56,000 nucleotides of DNA from Saprospiraceae bacterium (GCA_021738725.1 JAIPBE010000019.1:1-56000); one strand, 5' to 3'. Positions 1-8,494 are shown, counted from the first letter of the stretch. Made by a program: numbers and translations. The notes: a model not told the origin generated them from the letters alone.

Positions 1-109
1 CTGTTTGTCTGGTTCAATTGTCTTTAAGGCAACTGATTCAATCTCCCAGGGTAATTGCAATCCTAGCCCGGCTGTGAATAGGGTTATTTCATCCATGCAT
101 CCAAGTTAG

Positions 110-484
110 ATCAAACCCACTACATTTGGCGAAGAACCTATTTCCCGTAAAAAAGGAAACCTAAAGGCCGCCCTGCTCACCCAGTCCGTTTTGGCTGGGT
201 TGGGAAATCTGTATATTGATGAGATTTGTTTGCAGACCAGAGTCCATCCTGGATCCAGAATAGAACAAATACCTGTAGGCAAATTAAAGGAGATCTATCA
301 GGTCATGATCGACATCCTTTCCGCTTACATCGATCGACATGCAGAAGGTAGCACCTATCCGACCTCCAACCTTTGGTCCTGGAGAGAAAATGGATATACA
401 TTTCCCGACGGTCGTGGGCCGGTTCATACATGTACCCTGGCCGGAAGAACAACCTGTATAGTCCCCGACCAGATCAAGTATTGA
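110..484 (+). pseudogene. Fpg/Nei-family DNA glycosylase, C-terminal remnant
   Basis: The readable frame matches the helix-two-turn-helix half of formamidopyrimidine/endonuclease VIII glycosylases: a basic RKKGNLKAALL stretch, then LAGLGNLYIDE, then a helix starting at VHPG. These enzymes excise oxidised bases. An in-frame TAG at 107-109 cuts it off from any N-terminal half, and I find no MPELPE-type catalytic N-terminus in the 109 bases before it, although the window edge limits this. The C-terminus (GRTTCIVPDQ) lacks the CxxC pairs of the usual zinc finger and resembles the zinc-less family variants. With the catalytic proline absent, the fragment should be inactive unless a frameshift or assembly error is at fault. 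It ends 11 bases inside the convergent gene at 474. Confidence 0.55.
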
Positions 485-1646
485 CTATCGGTAAAAAAGG
501 CTTTGTTTGAATATGGATCCCTTCGTGGATCAAACGGTCGACCAGATCCTGACCGAGGGCCTCAACCGGCGTGCGTACACCCACCACCAATCGTTGCTTC
601 ACCAGTCGATCCCGCAAGGCAAAAGCGGCTTGACTGAGCATTTTAGCGGTTTCCGTATATCCGGGGTCGCCTCCACTGATGACCGTCTCCACTTGGTGAT
701 GTGCAGTTTCTCCGATCACTCTTACTTCAAATCGACTGCGTTTTCTTTTTTCTTCCGAGGGGCCGGTGCCTGCTGGAAATTTTCGGAATAGCCAATTGCG
801 TGTGGCGTCAAAACGCACCAGCAAAAATACCATCGCGATGAGCACGATCAGACGGACCACTTTCCAAAAAGAACCGACCGTATAAAATTGCCCATAGGCA
901 AAGGCTTGTCCGTAATCTTCCGGTAAATGACGGGCACTTCGTTTGACAATATGTGGGTCGACCACCGGCATGGGAATAGCCCATCTCTGCAGCAGTGGTT
1001 GAAAATGAATGGACAAGTCCATCCGCGGCGTTTCCGGATGTCGCGGACCGGAACTCAATTTCGATTCTTTATGGACAGTACGTTTGTAAATCGCATGGAT
1101 AGCAGTGGTCCAGGTACCGCCAGAAAAGGCTGCATTTGTTCGAATATAAGCCCGCACAGCCTTTGGCTCCTTTATCGGCAATGCCCGAGCGGTTAGCCAG
1201 GTGCCGAGGTCTGCCGGAATGCTATCAAATCCACAGCAGTTCACGACACATATTCCAGCCTCTTCAGCTTGTTGATGGAATTTCGAAAAGACCTGGTGGA
1301 CAAATGCCGGCTCTCCCGTGATATCCAGATAATGGGTGCCCATGTGAACACATGCCTGCACGACCGCCTCCCCATACCAGTTAAAAGGACCAGCAGTGTT
1401 GATCAAAATGACAGCCTGCTTTGCCATTTTTTCCAGTGATTCTCGATCTCCTGAATCAGCCTGCAAGATGCCCACCTCAGGAGCGGATCTTGACTCTCGA
1501 AGTGATTCCAGTTTTTCACTGTTTCGACCGGCTATGGCCAATTGAAAATTTTCATCTGACTGCTTTTTCAACAGTGCGTCAAAGACCAGTTGCCCGGTAA
1601 ATCCGGTGGCTCCAAACAATACAATATCATATGGTCGGCTATGCAT
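474..1646 (-). CDS. saccharopine dehydrogenase-like NAD(P)-binding protein (trans-acting enoyl reductase family)
   Basis: A 390-residue protein with an N-terminal Rossmann fold (DIVLFGATGFTGQ near residue 6), a conserved NTAGPF motif and the CGFDSIPADLG block that mark the saccharopine dehydrogenase/trans-acting enoyl reductase family. Members reduce double bonds or handle lipid-like substrates; the substrate here is unknown. A hydrophobic stretch in the C-terminal half (VRLIVLIAMVFLLVRF) suggests membrane association. I chose the ATG at 1646 because the Rossmann strand starts five residues later and an AGAGG-like ribosome site precedes it. The frame remains open upstream to 1727 but would then overlap tag. 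It lies just downstream of tag on the same strand. Confidence 0.8.
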   Translation of the reverse strand: MHSRPYDIVLFGATGFTGQLVFDALLKKQSDENFQLAIAGRNSEKLESLRESRSAPEVGILQADSGDRESLEKMAKQAVILINTAGPFNWYGEAVVQACVHMGTHYLDITGEPAFVHQVFSKFHQQAEEAGICVVNCCGFDSIPADLGTWLTARALPIKEPKAVRAYIRTNAAFSGGTWTTAIHAIYKRTVHKESKLSSGPRHPETPRMDLSIHFQPLLQRWAIPMPVVDPHIVKRSARHLPEDYGQAFAYGQFYTVGSFWKVVRLIVLIAMVFLLVRFDATRNWLFRKFPAGTGPSEEKRKRSRFEVRVIGETAHHQVETVISGGDPGYTETAKMLSQAAFALRDRLVKQRLVVGVRTPVEALGQDLVDRLIHEGIHIQTKPFLPIVNT

Positions 1647-1678
1647 TTCCTCTGGATAAGTTGTCAAAATGGAAAATT

Positions 1679-2308
1679 CTATTTCGCGGGTGGAACGGTT
1701 GTAGAAAGTGAGTCGCGTACAAAACAACCTTCTATGTGGTCATTGACCATTCCCATGGCCTGCATATGTGCATACATAGTCACAGGCCCGACAAATGTGA
1801 ATCCTCTGGACTTGAGATCTTTGCTGATCTGAATGGAAGTCGGTGATTGATTCAATTGTCGAACAGCCGTATCCGTGATCTTCTTGGGGCGCTCGGAGTT
1901 GGGGGGGGTCCTGGACCAAAAAAAAGAAGACAGTGTTTCACCCTCCTCGTACATACGACATACCGCCCGGGCATTCTGAATGGTCGCTTCAATCTTTCTC
2001 CGGTTTCGAATGATGCCCGCGTCAGACATCAGTCGTTCAATATCCTGCTGATTAAAACGGGCAATTTTCTGCACATCAAAACCAGCAAATGCCTCCCTGA
2101 AATGTTCTCGTTTTCGTAGAATCGTCAGCCAGCTCAATCCGCTCTGAAATCCCTCCAGGCATATCTTCTCAAACAATCGAATTTCATTATGGACGGGACG
2201 GCCCCATTCCATATCATGATATTGCTGATAAAACGGATCGTGTCCACACCACCAGCATCGGGTCAATCCATCTTCACCCTGTATGAGTCCATTGGTCTGC
2301 TCATTCAT
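1679..2308 (-). CDS. tag: DNA-3-methyladenine glycosylase I
   Basis: Tag removes 3-methyladenine from alkylated DNA as the first step of base excision repair. The 209-residue protein has the family landmarks: TRCWWCG near the start, DPFYQQYHDMEWGRP, the substrate-pocket region EGFQSGLSWLTIL, and the C-terminal NDHIEGC, which together supply the Cys and His zinc ligands. The length is close to the usual 185-195 residues. The ATG at 2308 was chosen because the frame upstream, open to 2635, shows no family similarity and would run into the divergent OmpA gene. The 119 bases up to 2428 should hold divergent promoters. The neighbouring glycosylase remnant at 110-484 makes this a small repair cluster. 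Confidence 0.93.
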   Translation of the reverse strand: MNEQTNGLIQGEDGLTRCWWCGHDPFYQQYHDMEWGRPVHNEIRLFEKICLEGFQSGLSWLTILRKREHFREAFAGFDVQKIARFNQQDIERLMSDAGIIRNRRKIEATIQNARAVCRMYEEGETLSSFFWSRTPPNSERPKKITDTAVRQLNQSPTSIQISKDLKSRGFTFVGPVTMYAHMQAMGMVNDHIEGCFVRDSLSTTVPPAK

Positions 2309-2427
2309 TTCAACAAGGTCGGAAATCGTGACAACTTCCCATTCCTTCACCGGAACGCAGTGGTTGGCTATCTTCGATCTTCTGCGGTTCACAGACGAAA
2401 CCCCGTTGAAAATCGTTATTTCCTGAC

Positions 2428-4344
2428 ATGTGGATATTGCGTTCTTCTCTTCTCTTTCTTTCCGTACTGGTAGGTACCCTGAATGGTTCTGGTCAGGTGA
2501 TAACCTCCTCACCAAAAGCGGAAAAATACTTTCATAAAGCAAAAAAAGCAGTTCGGGATAAAGATGCTGACAAAGCCATTCTGTACTATTCAAAAGCAGT
2601 TGATGAATCGCCACAGTTTTATGAAGCCCAGGCACAATTAGCCATACTGCTCAACCGCCTGGGAAGAGAAAGCGAAGCCCTCCCAGCATTAGAGAAATTG
2701 ATTTCGATCGATAGCCTTCGAGAACCCTATGTCTATTTCCAACTGGGAAAATTGCAGTACAAACGTGAACATTGGAGCCAGGCAGCCCCATATCTTGAAC
2801 GGTTTGCGCGATTCAAGGGACTGGATGCAGAAGACCAACAAATGGCCAGCTATCTGGCCGCAGAATGTCGGTTCCGGGAATTTGCACTGGCTCATCCTGT
2901 CCCTTTTGATCCCGTTCCCTTTAGTGCTGCATTGAATAGTGCCGGGGATGAACTCAATCCAACCTTCACAGCTGACGGACAAACAGTGGTTTTTACTCGA
3001 TATGACGGGCGGCAGGAGGATTTTTATACATCCACCTGGGTGGATGGAGCCTGGAAAGAAGCGACTCCACTGGCCGATCTGAATACTGCAGATAATGAAG
3101 GCGCTCATTGCCTGAGCAAGGACGGGCGAATGATGGTCTTTACGTCCTGCAACAACCGCAATGGTTTGGGCTCTTGTGACCTGTACGAATCACACTGGTG
3201 GCGGGGACATTGGAGCGAACCAGTCAACCTTGGGCCCGCCGTCAATAGTAAACACTGGGACTCCCAACCGACCCTGTCAGCCGATGGCCGACTGTTGATC
3301 TTCTCATCCAAACGGCCCGAGGGTCAAGGAGGTGCCGACCTGTGGTATAGCCAGCGAAAACCAGACGGTCATTGGTCTGTCGCTCAATTGTTGCCCGGAA
3401 AAATCCAATCTCCAGGAGATGACGAAACGCCGTTTTTACACGCGGATGGCCAGACCCTCTATTTCTCCTCGAACGGACATATCGGAATGGGATTACACGA
3501 TCTGTTCGTCAGCCGACTGACTGCGGATTCCTCCTGGTCCGAACCAGTCAATCTGGGATACCCCATCAACACCCGGGAACAGGAACAAGCCATCACCTTG
3601 AGTCTGGACGGTCAAACCGCCTATTTCTCTTCCGATCGGTTCACCTCCAAAAGCAAATCCAATTTTGACCTCTTCACTTTTACGCTTCCCCAGAATAGCC
3701 GAGGAACATCGGTCACTTATGTGACGGGAACAGTCCGATCCGTGGCCAGTCATCAAGGATTACCCGCGACGATCACGTTCCAGTGTCTAGATACACCTGA
3801 GTCGTCGCCATTGATCGGTCAAGCTGACCAGGATGGCCAATATCTGATTTGTCTGCCAGCCGGAAAGCGATACGCACTGCTCATCGATCACCCGCAATAC
3901 AGCTTTTTCAGTGAGTCCTTTGACCTCAGCGATTCCCTCGCTTTTCACCCGTATCAGCTGGATGTTGATCTGTATCCCATCAAAAAAAGGCAATCTGAGG
4001 ATCGGAAGGCCATCGTTCTCCAAAATATTCTATTTGCCAGTGGAAGCGATGAACTGTTGATGGAATCCACTTTTGAATTGCAAAAGGTCCTGGAATTTCT
4101 CAGAGAAAATCCAGGTATCCGGATTCGGATCGAAGGACATACCGATAATGTCGGCCTTCCTGAAGACAACCTGGACCTATCTACCAGACGGGCCACTTCA
4201 GTCGTCAAATGGTTGCTCGATCATGGTATTTCGGAGGACCGGCTGCTGTCCGCCGGATACGGAGAATCCAGACCTTTGGTCGAAAATGATACCCCTGCTC
4301 ACCGACAAATGAACCGAAGGACAGAATTGGTTATTCTACCCTAA
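2428..4344 (+). CDS. OmpA-family outer-membrane protein with TPR and PD40 beta-propeller repeats
   Basis: The 638-residue protein has an N-terminal signal peptide (hydrophobic residues about 3-22), then two or three tetratricopeptide-like helices (about 30-145), then a series of PD40/WD40-like blades (about 165-410) with repeated ADGxxxxF(T/S)S motifs such as LSADGRLLIFSS. A carboxypeptidase-like Ig fold (about 430-520) and a C-terminal OmpA peptidoglycan-binding domain (about 535-638) with IEGHTDN and NRRTELVI follow. This layout is common in Bacteroidota outer-membrane proteins, some of which (PorE-like) anchor the type IX secretion or gliding machinery to peptidoglycan. I infer an envelope anchoring role; membership of the secretion machine is unproven, as no other por gene is nearby. 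Confidence 0.85.
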   Translation: MWILRSSLLFLSVLVGTLNGSGQVITSSPKAEKYFHKAKKAVRDKDADKAILYYSKAVDESPQFYEAQAQLAILLNRLGRESEALPALEKLISIDSLREPYVYFQLGKLQYKREHWSQAAPYLERFARFKGLDAEDQQMASYLAAECRFREFALAHPVPFDPVPFSAALNSAGDELNPTFTADGQTVVFTRYDGRQEDFYTSTWVDGAWKEATPLADLNTADNEGAHCLSKDGRMMVFTSCNNRNGLGSCDLYESHWWRGHWSEPVNLGPAVNSKHWDSQPTLSADGRLLIFSSKRPEGQGGADLWYSQRKPDGHWSVAQLLPGKIQSPGDDETPFLHADGQTLYFSSNGHIGMGLHDLFVSRLTADSSWSEPVNLGYPINTREQEQAITLSLDGQTAYFSSDRFTSKSKSNFDLFTFTLPQNSRGTSVTYVTGTVRSVASHQGLPATITFQCLDTPESSPLIGQADQDGQYLICLPAGKRYALLIDHPQYSFFSESFDLSDSLAFHPYQLDVDLYPIKKRQSEDRKAIVLQNILFASGSDELLMESTFELQKVLEFLRENPGIRIRIEGHTDNVGLPEDNLDLSTRRATSVVKWLLDHGISEDRLLSAGYGESRPLVENDTPAHRQMNRRTELVILP

Positions 4345-4356
4345 TGAAAGGCATTA

Positions 4357-4364
4357 CCTTTGCC
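4357..4364 (+). promoter_or_regulatory. Bacteroidota-type -7 promoter element before the hydrolase
   Basis: The octamer TACCTTTG matches the TAnnTTTG -7 element of the Bacteroidota housekeeping sigma factor and lies 17 bases before the ATG at 4382. No convincing -33 TTTG is found at the ideal distance, so support is partial. Confidence 0.45.
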
Positions 4365-4381
4365 GCGGAAAAGAACTCATC

Positions 4382-5170
4382 ATGTCCTCTATTCCTGTTG
4401 TCAAATACGGCTCTGGACCGGTTTCAGTCGTCTTATTGCATGGATTCTGTGAAGATCGTAGGGTCTTTGAACAGGTTATGCCCCTACTGGATCAGAAGAA
4501 TTTCACCTGGTTTCTGCCAGACCTTCCTGGATTTGGGGATGCCGTCAATCTGGGCCTCCTCGAATTATCTATAACAGGCTATGCGGATCAGGTAAGAGAC
4601 TGGATCCTGGATAATAATAAGGGTTCAGTGATCATGGCCGGCCATTCTATGGGCGGATATGTAGCCCTCGAATTTGCTTCCCACTATGCGCAACAATTGA
4701 ACGGGGTGATTCTGATGCACAGCCAAATGCGTGCAGACAGCCCTGAAAAACGCAAGAGTCGGGACGATCAGATCAAGTTTCTGAAGAAAAACGGACTTTC
4801 CAAATATGCCAGGAAGCTTATCCCTTCTCTTTATACAGCCGAATTCAGAGAAGCCAATCCGGATTTGATACGCCTTTGGATACAACGTGCATGTCTGTAT
4901 AACGATCAGGGCGTAAGCCTGGCGATCCAGGCCATGCGGGATCGAAAAGACCATACCCAAACTGTGAGAGAACTCGATATTCCGGTGGGATTTATTGCGG
5001 GTGCCAAAGACCCGTTAATTCCGAAAGAGGCCAGTCTGGAAGAAAGTCATGTAGCCAAGGTCACCAGTTTTCATCTGCTGGAGAATGCGGGTCATATGGG
5101 CATGCTGGAGGATCCTGAAGCATTTGCCCAGGCCTTGCAAGCTACTGTCAAACAACTGTCTGAACAGTAA
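4382..5170 (+). CDS. alpha/beta-fold hydrolase
   Basis: The 262-residue protein has the alpha/beta hydrolase landmarks: HGFCED oxyanion-region loop near residue 20, nucleophile elbow GHSMGG with Ser89, an acid in AGAKDP (Asp210) and a C-terminal AGHMG with His238. It carries no signal peptide and should act in the cytoplasm on a small ester or related substrate that cannot be named. Its stop lies two bases from the stop of the convergent mazG-like gene. It sits 37 bases behind the OmpA gene but probably has its own promoter at 4357-4364. Confidence 0.85.
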   Translation: MSSIPVVKYGSGPVSVVLLHGFCEDRRVFEQVMPLLDQKNFTWFLPDLPGFGDAVNLGLLELSITGYADQVRDWILDNNKGSVIMAGHSMGGYVALEFASHYAQQLNGVILMHSQMRADSPEKRKSRDDQIKFLKKNGLSKYARKLIPSLYTAEFREANPDLIRLWIQRACLYNDQGVSLAIQAMRDRKDHTQTVRELDIPVGFIAGAKDPLIPKEASLEESHVAKVTSFHLLENAGHMGMLEDPEAFAQALQATVKQLSEQ

Positions 5171-5172
5171 CG

Positions 5173-5526
5173 TCAATCTTCTTCGGACGTTCGCAATTTC
5201 TCATTGTTTTGGTGGCGATTCCGATCCCGAACGGTTTTCTTCTCCATGCTTTCCTGCAGGGCTTGGGTCAGATCCACGCCGGTTTGATTGGCCAGACAGA
5301 TCAGGACCCATAAGACATCCGCCATCTCCTGCCGAATACTTTCTCCTGATTGCGCCTGATCGTCCACATGCTTATAGGATTGTTCCCCGTAGGTCCGCAC
5401 CATGTGTCTGGATAGCTCACCTACTTCTTCCATCAAAATGCCCATATTGGTCAGTTCGTGAAAATACCGGACTCCATAGGTCTTGATCCACTGATCGACC
5501 TGGTCTTGAGCTTCTCGTAAGGTCAT
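5173..5526 (-). CDS. MazG-like nucleotide pyrophosphohydrolase
   Basis: MazG-fold enzymes hydrolyse (d)NTPs to monophosphates and pyrophosphate and help clear abnormal nucleotides. The 117-residue single-domain protein shows the metal-binding pattern EEVGE (about residues 32-36) and a later ExxDVLW (about 68-74), both typical of the all-alpha NTP pyrophosphatase superfamily. The size fits the short YpjD-like or dCTPase-like members and not full-length two-domain MazG. The start codon lies two bases after the dtd stop, so dtd and this gene form a tight two-gene operon that could pair nucleotide and tRNA quality control. The exact substrate is unknown. Confidence 0.85.
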   Translation of the reverse strand: MTLREAQDQVDQWIKTYGVRYFHELTNMGILMEEVGELSRHMVRTYGEQSYKHVDDQAQSGESIRQEMADVLWVLICLANQTGVDLTQALQESMEKKTVRDRNRHQNNEKLRTSEED

Positions 5527-5528
5527 GG

Positions 5529-5981
5529 TTATTCGCGCTGATGACTATCAATAATGAGGGTAACTGGACCATCATTCTGTAAATGCACCTGCATATCGGT
5601 TCCGAATACTCCAGAACGGACCTGTAGGCCACTTTCTAATGCAAGCGTTTCTTTGAATTCCTCGTAGAGGGGTATTGCCAGCTCTGGCCGGGCTGCACGG
5701 ATAAAGGATGGGCGATTGCCTTTTCGAGTAGAGGCATGTAGCGTAAACTGACTGATCACCAGAAAGGATCCATTCACCTGGGCAATATCCAGGTTCATCT
5801 TGCCTTCTTCATCCGGGAAGATGCGTAACAGTCGGATCTTCTGGACCAACCATTGGATATCTTCACTGGTGTCATCAGCCGAAATACCGAGAAAGATCAG
5901 TAATCCGACCGCAATGGATGCTGGTTCCAAATGCTCAATATGGACTGAAGCCTCCTTGACCCTTTGTAAAATGACCCGCAT
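5529..5981 (-). CDS. dtd: D-aminoacyl-tRNA deacylase
   Basis: Dtd removes D-amino acids (and glycine mischarged on tRNA-Ala) from tRNA. The 150-residue product is the standard length and has the family's hallmarks: MRVILQRV at the N-terminus, the SQFTL active-site loop with its Thr, and the Gly-cisPro motif in NDGPVT near the C-terminus. The ATG at 5981 is chosen because the extra ten residues encoded upstream are not family-like and every homologue starts MR(A/V). It is the first gene of the dtd/mazG-like operon and its upstream side borders the candidate replication origin. Confidence 0.95.
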   Translation of the reverse strand: MRVILQRVKEASVHIEHLEPASIAVGLLIFLGISADDTSEDIQWLVQKIRLLRIFPDEEGKMNLDIAQVNGSFLVISQFTLHASTRKGNRPSFIRAARPELAIPLYEEFKETLALESGLQVRSGVFGTDMQVHLQNDGPVTLIIDSHQRE

Positions 5982-6050
5982 AAAAGTTATCCCCGATGAG
6001 AAAAAGAACAATATATAAGGTATTCATGACGAAGGTCAACCATTTTCAGG

Positions 6051-6059
6051 TTATGCACA
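6051..6059 (+). promoter_or_regulatory. DnaA box, exact
   Basis: TTATGCACA is an exact match to the TTATNCACA consensus bound by the initiator DnaA. It is the left-most exact box of the cluster between dtd and ctaA. Confidence 0.55.
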
Positions 6060-6300
6060 AGATGGACGACATCCTGTGCATATCCAGCTCTCTTCTACAC
6101 ATCCACTAACAATATAAAATCATCATATATATGCTGCTCTCTTTTGTTGGGTATAACAGATCAATTCCGAGAAGTTATTATGTTGGTTTCCACATCCGAA
6201 AAATGGGAAATGAGAATTTTGTTTTACACATATGACTTATTCACTTTTTTAATCAATAAGTTAGTTAGTTGATAATCATAGTTTTAAATACTAATATAAG

Positions 6301-6309
6301 TGTGTATAA
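6301..6309 (-). promoter_or_regulatory. DnaA box, exact, reverse orientation
   Basis: TGTGTATAA on the plus strand is TTATACACA on the minus strand, an exact TTATNCACA match. A near-match (TGTGGAAAA) follows three bases later in the same orientation, so the two could form a pair. Confidence 0.55.
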
Positions 6310-6447
6310 AGATGTGGAAAATGTGAAGAACCAGTATACTAGCATTTAGCTCTTAGGAAAGACTCACATATCCACAGCCCTGATGATGACTTCTTTTTTT
6401 ATAAAATTTTAATAAATCATATAATCAACATAGGTCACCAGAGCTGC

Positions 6448-6477
6448 TTTGTCAGGTCGAAATGCGCTGTACCTTTG
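6448..6477 (+). promoter_or_regulatory. Bacteroidota-type promoter of ctaA
   Basis: TTTG at 6448-6451 and TACCTTTG at 6470-6477 are separated by 18 bases and match the -33/-7 consensus of the Bacteroidota primary sigma factor (TTTG, 17-23 bases, TAnnTTTG). Transcription would start just before the ATG at 6496, which argues against the TTG start at 6475. Confidence 0.65.
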
Positions 6478-6495
6478 GGTTGTTACCTCAGGGCT

Positions 6496-7581
6496 ATGCA
6501 AGAAAGGATGATACTGCACAAACATGTTCGGATCTGGTTGATCCTGGGATTGGCTCTTATTTTTGGCCAGATCCTCATAGGAGGTGTGACCCGATTGACG
6601 GGAAGTGGTCTGAGTATTACCAAGTGGGAGATCGTTACAGGGACATTACCTCCTTTGAATGAAAAGGCTTGGGAAGAAGAATTTGCTTTGTATCAGTCCA
6701 CACCGCAGTATAGGCTCATCAATCATGGTATGTCTATTTCCCAGTTCAAAATGATCTATTTCTGGGAATATTTGCATCGATTATGGGCGAGATGGATGGG
6801 ACTGATTTTTCTTTTTCCTTTTGTTTGGTTCTGGCGCAAGGGCCTTCTTCATCCAGCATTACTGAAGCGATTGGGGATACTCATATTGTTGGCTGGTATT
6901 ACAGCTTCTTTTGGATGGATCATGGTAGCAAGTGGTTTGATCGAACGTCCCTGGGTGAATGCCTATAAGTTATCTGCACATCTTCTGCTTGGTTTCAGTG
7001 TATTTATCTACCTCCTCTATATTTTGGTCCGGGAGCAATGGCCTGATGGCATCGGTGTCTTTCCAGTTAGACAGCGACAATCATTACTCCTTTTTATTGG
7101 ATTGATTATCCTCCAGATCTTTTTAGGCGGTATGATGTCGGGGATGAAGGCAGGATTTACCTATCCGACATGGCCGGATATGAACGGTGTTTTTATACCG
7201 GATGTCATGCTCAAATTGGACAATTGGACTGTGTATAACTTGGTGCATTATGATGATTCTGGCTTGATGGTAGCCCTTGTTCAATGGTTGCATAGATTAA
7301 CAGCTTATGTGTTGATAATCATAGGTTTACGTTACTTTTTACAATATTTAAAGGCCAATTCGAGCACTGTGTATAAACAAATTCACATCGTGTTAGTAAT
7401 CGTGTTAGTAACACAAATCGTGTTAGGTATTGCCACCGTTCTTGGATTTCAAAAGGGTATGCCAGTTCTCTATGCTTCCATGCATCAGATGTGTGCTTTG
7501 ATTCTATTGTCCCTGGCTTGTACGGAGTTGTTTTGGAATTCTTATAAGAGTAATTCTGTGATCGAATCTCCGTATAACTAG
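6496..7581 (+). CDS. ctaA: haem A synthase (COX15/CtaA family)
   Basis: Haem A synthase oxidises the C8 methyl of haem O to make haem A for cytochrome c oxidase. The 361-residue protein has eight predicted membrane segments and the family motifs: GGVTRLTGSGLS after the first helix, conserved histidines in WEYLHRLWAR, in the SAHLLLG helix, in WLHRLTAY and in MHQMCAL, and FTYPTWPDMNG in the central loop. The length and lack of the CxxxxxxC loop fit the alpha-proteobacterial/mitochondrial COX15 type. The ATG at 6496 fits the promoter at 6448-6477. Three copies of ATCGTGTTAG (7387, 7399, 7417) lie in one membrane segment. No oxidase subunit genes are nearby. Confidence 0.92.
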   Translation: MQERMILHKHVRIWLILGLALIFGQILIGGVTRLTGSGLSITKWEIVTGTLPPLNEKAWEEEFALYQSTPQYRLINHGMSISQFKMIYFWEYLHRLWARWMGLIFLFPFVWFWRKGLLHPALLKRLGILILLAGITASFGWIMVASGLIERPWVNAYKLSAHLLLGFSVFIYLLYILVREQWPDGIGVFPVRQRQSLLLFIGLIILQIFLGGMMSGMKAGFTYPTWPDMNGVFIPDVMLKLDNWTVYNLVHYDDSGLMVALVQWLHRLTAYVLIIIGLRYFLQYLKANSSTVYKQIHIVLVIVLVTQIVLGIATVLGFQKGMPVLYASMHQMCALILLSLACTELFWNSYKSNSVIESPYN

Positions 7582-7599
7582 GATCTCCGGGAACTGTCG

Positions 7600-7627
7600 T
7601 TGAGTACCGGATTATCTGTTAAATTTG
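7600..7627 (+). promoter_or_regulatory. Bacteroidota-type promoter of the second hydrolase
   Basis: TTG at 7600-7602 and TAAATTTG at 7620-7627 fit the TTG/TAnnTTTG promoter pattern. The -7 element ends one base before an ATG at 7629, so transcription should begin downstream of that ATG and translation most likely starts at the ATG at 7650. Confidence 0.55.
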
Positions 7628-7649
7628 TATGAATCATAATAACCATATT

Positions 7650-8423
7650 ATGTCCGCAAATATTAAGGAGGAAGGGAAGTACAAATACGTAGAAAGTGGT
7701 GGTGACGGAGATGTCCTTTTACTACTTCATGGACTGTTTGGTGCCCTAAGTAATTTTGAAGAGATCATCAATGAATTCTCTCATAAGTACAATGTGGTCA
7801 TCCCTATTCTGCCAATCTATGACCTCCCGTTGCGGAAGGTTTCTGTCAGTGGGTTAGTGGATTATGTGGAAGAGTATGTGGAGTATAAAGGCTTTGAAAA
7901 AGTGAATGTCTTAGGCAATAGTCTGGGCGGTCATATTGCCCTGTTGTATGCCATCCGTCGTCCGGATAGAGTTCATACTTTGAACCTGACCGGGAGCAGT
8001 GGATTGTTTGAAAGTGCAATGGGCTCTTCTTTTCCGAAGAGAGGAAACTATGAATTTATCAAAGCAAAAACAGAAACTACATTTTATGATCCTGCGGTAG
8101 CGACAAAGGAATTAGTAGATGAAGTGTACTCCTCTGTGAATGACCGCAACAAAGCAATCCGGATTATTGCCACTGCAAAAAGCGCCGTTCGCCATAATAT
8201 ATCCGATAAACTGGATCAAATTGTTTGCCCAACTCTTTTAATTTGGGGCAAGCAGGATACGATCACCCCACCTTTTGTGGCTGAAAAGTTTCATGAAATG
8301 ATCGAAGATACCGAATTATTCTTTCTGGACAAATGTGGTCATGCACCCATGATGGAACTACCGGAGTCATTCAATGAGATCCTGTTGAATTTTCTGGACC
8401 GACATCCGATGGAAAGAAAGTAA
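7650..8423 (+). CDS. alpha/beta-fold hydrolase
   Basis: A 257-residue alpha/beta hydrolase. Visible motifs are LLLLHGLFG (oxyanion loop, about residues 23-31), the nucleophile elbow GNSLGG with Ser91, Asp203 in GKQDTITPP, and His231 in CGHAPM, giving a complete catalytic triad. There is no signal peptide. The family occurs widely in Bacteroidota; the substrate is unknown. The in-frame ATG at 7629 is rejected as the start because it touches the -7 promoter element. The gene is followed by a strong terminator at 8441-8479 and then by a parS-like site. Confidence 0.85.
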   Translation: MSANIKEEGKYKYVESGGDGDVLLLLHGLFGALSNFEEIINEFSHKYNVVIPILPIYDLPLRKVSVSGLVDYVEEYVEYKGFEKVNVLGNSLGGHIALLYAIRRPDRVHTLNLTGSSGLFESAMGSSFPKRGNYEFIKAKTETTFYDPAVATKELVDEVYSSVNDRNKAIRIIATAKSAVRHNISDKLDQIVCPTLLIWGKQDTITPPFVAEKFHEMIEDTELFFLDKCGHAPMMELPESFNEILLNFLDRHPMERK

Positions 8424-8440
8424 ATGTACTTTGTAAATAG

Positions 8441-8479
8441 AAAAGGGGGATAGACAGTACTTGTTTATCCCCCTTTTTT
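8441..8479 (+). terminator. Rho-independent terminator, possibly bidirectional
   Basis: A 12-base-pair perfect stem (AAAAGGGGGATA against TATCCCCCTTTT) with a 13-base loop is followed by further T residues. It ends the hydrolase transcript. Because the left arm begins with an A run it could also stop thrC transcription coming from the right. Confidence 0.85.
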
Positions 8480-8494
8480 GGACTTTATTTCAGA

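Larger units (their letters stand above)
5982..6469. other. candidate chromosomal replication origin (oriC)
   Basis: A gene-free AT-rich stretch of about 490 bases. It has two exact matches to the DnaA box TTATNCACA: 6051-6059 (+) and 6301-6309 (-, seen as TGTGTATAA). There are also five one-mismatch boxes at 6075-6083 (-), 6093-6101 (+), 6222-6230 (+), 6313-6321 (-) and 6368-6376 (+). The last is followed by a short GC cluster (GCCC), the trinucleotide run TGATGATGA and then about 40 almost pure A/T bases (6391-6430) that could unwind. Two parS-like sites lie 2-3 kb away. Box clustering, AT content and parS proximity are typical of origins; the origin call is an inference. dnaA itself is not in the window, which is common in Bacteroidota. 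Confidence 0.6.
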
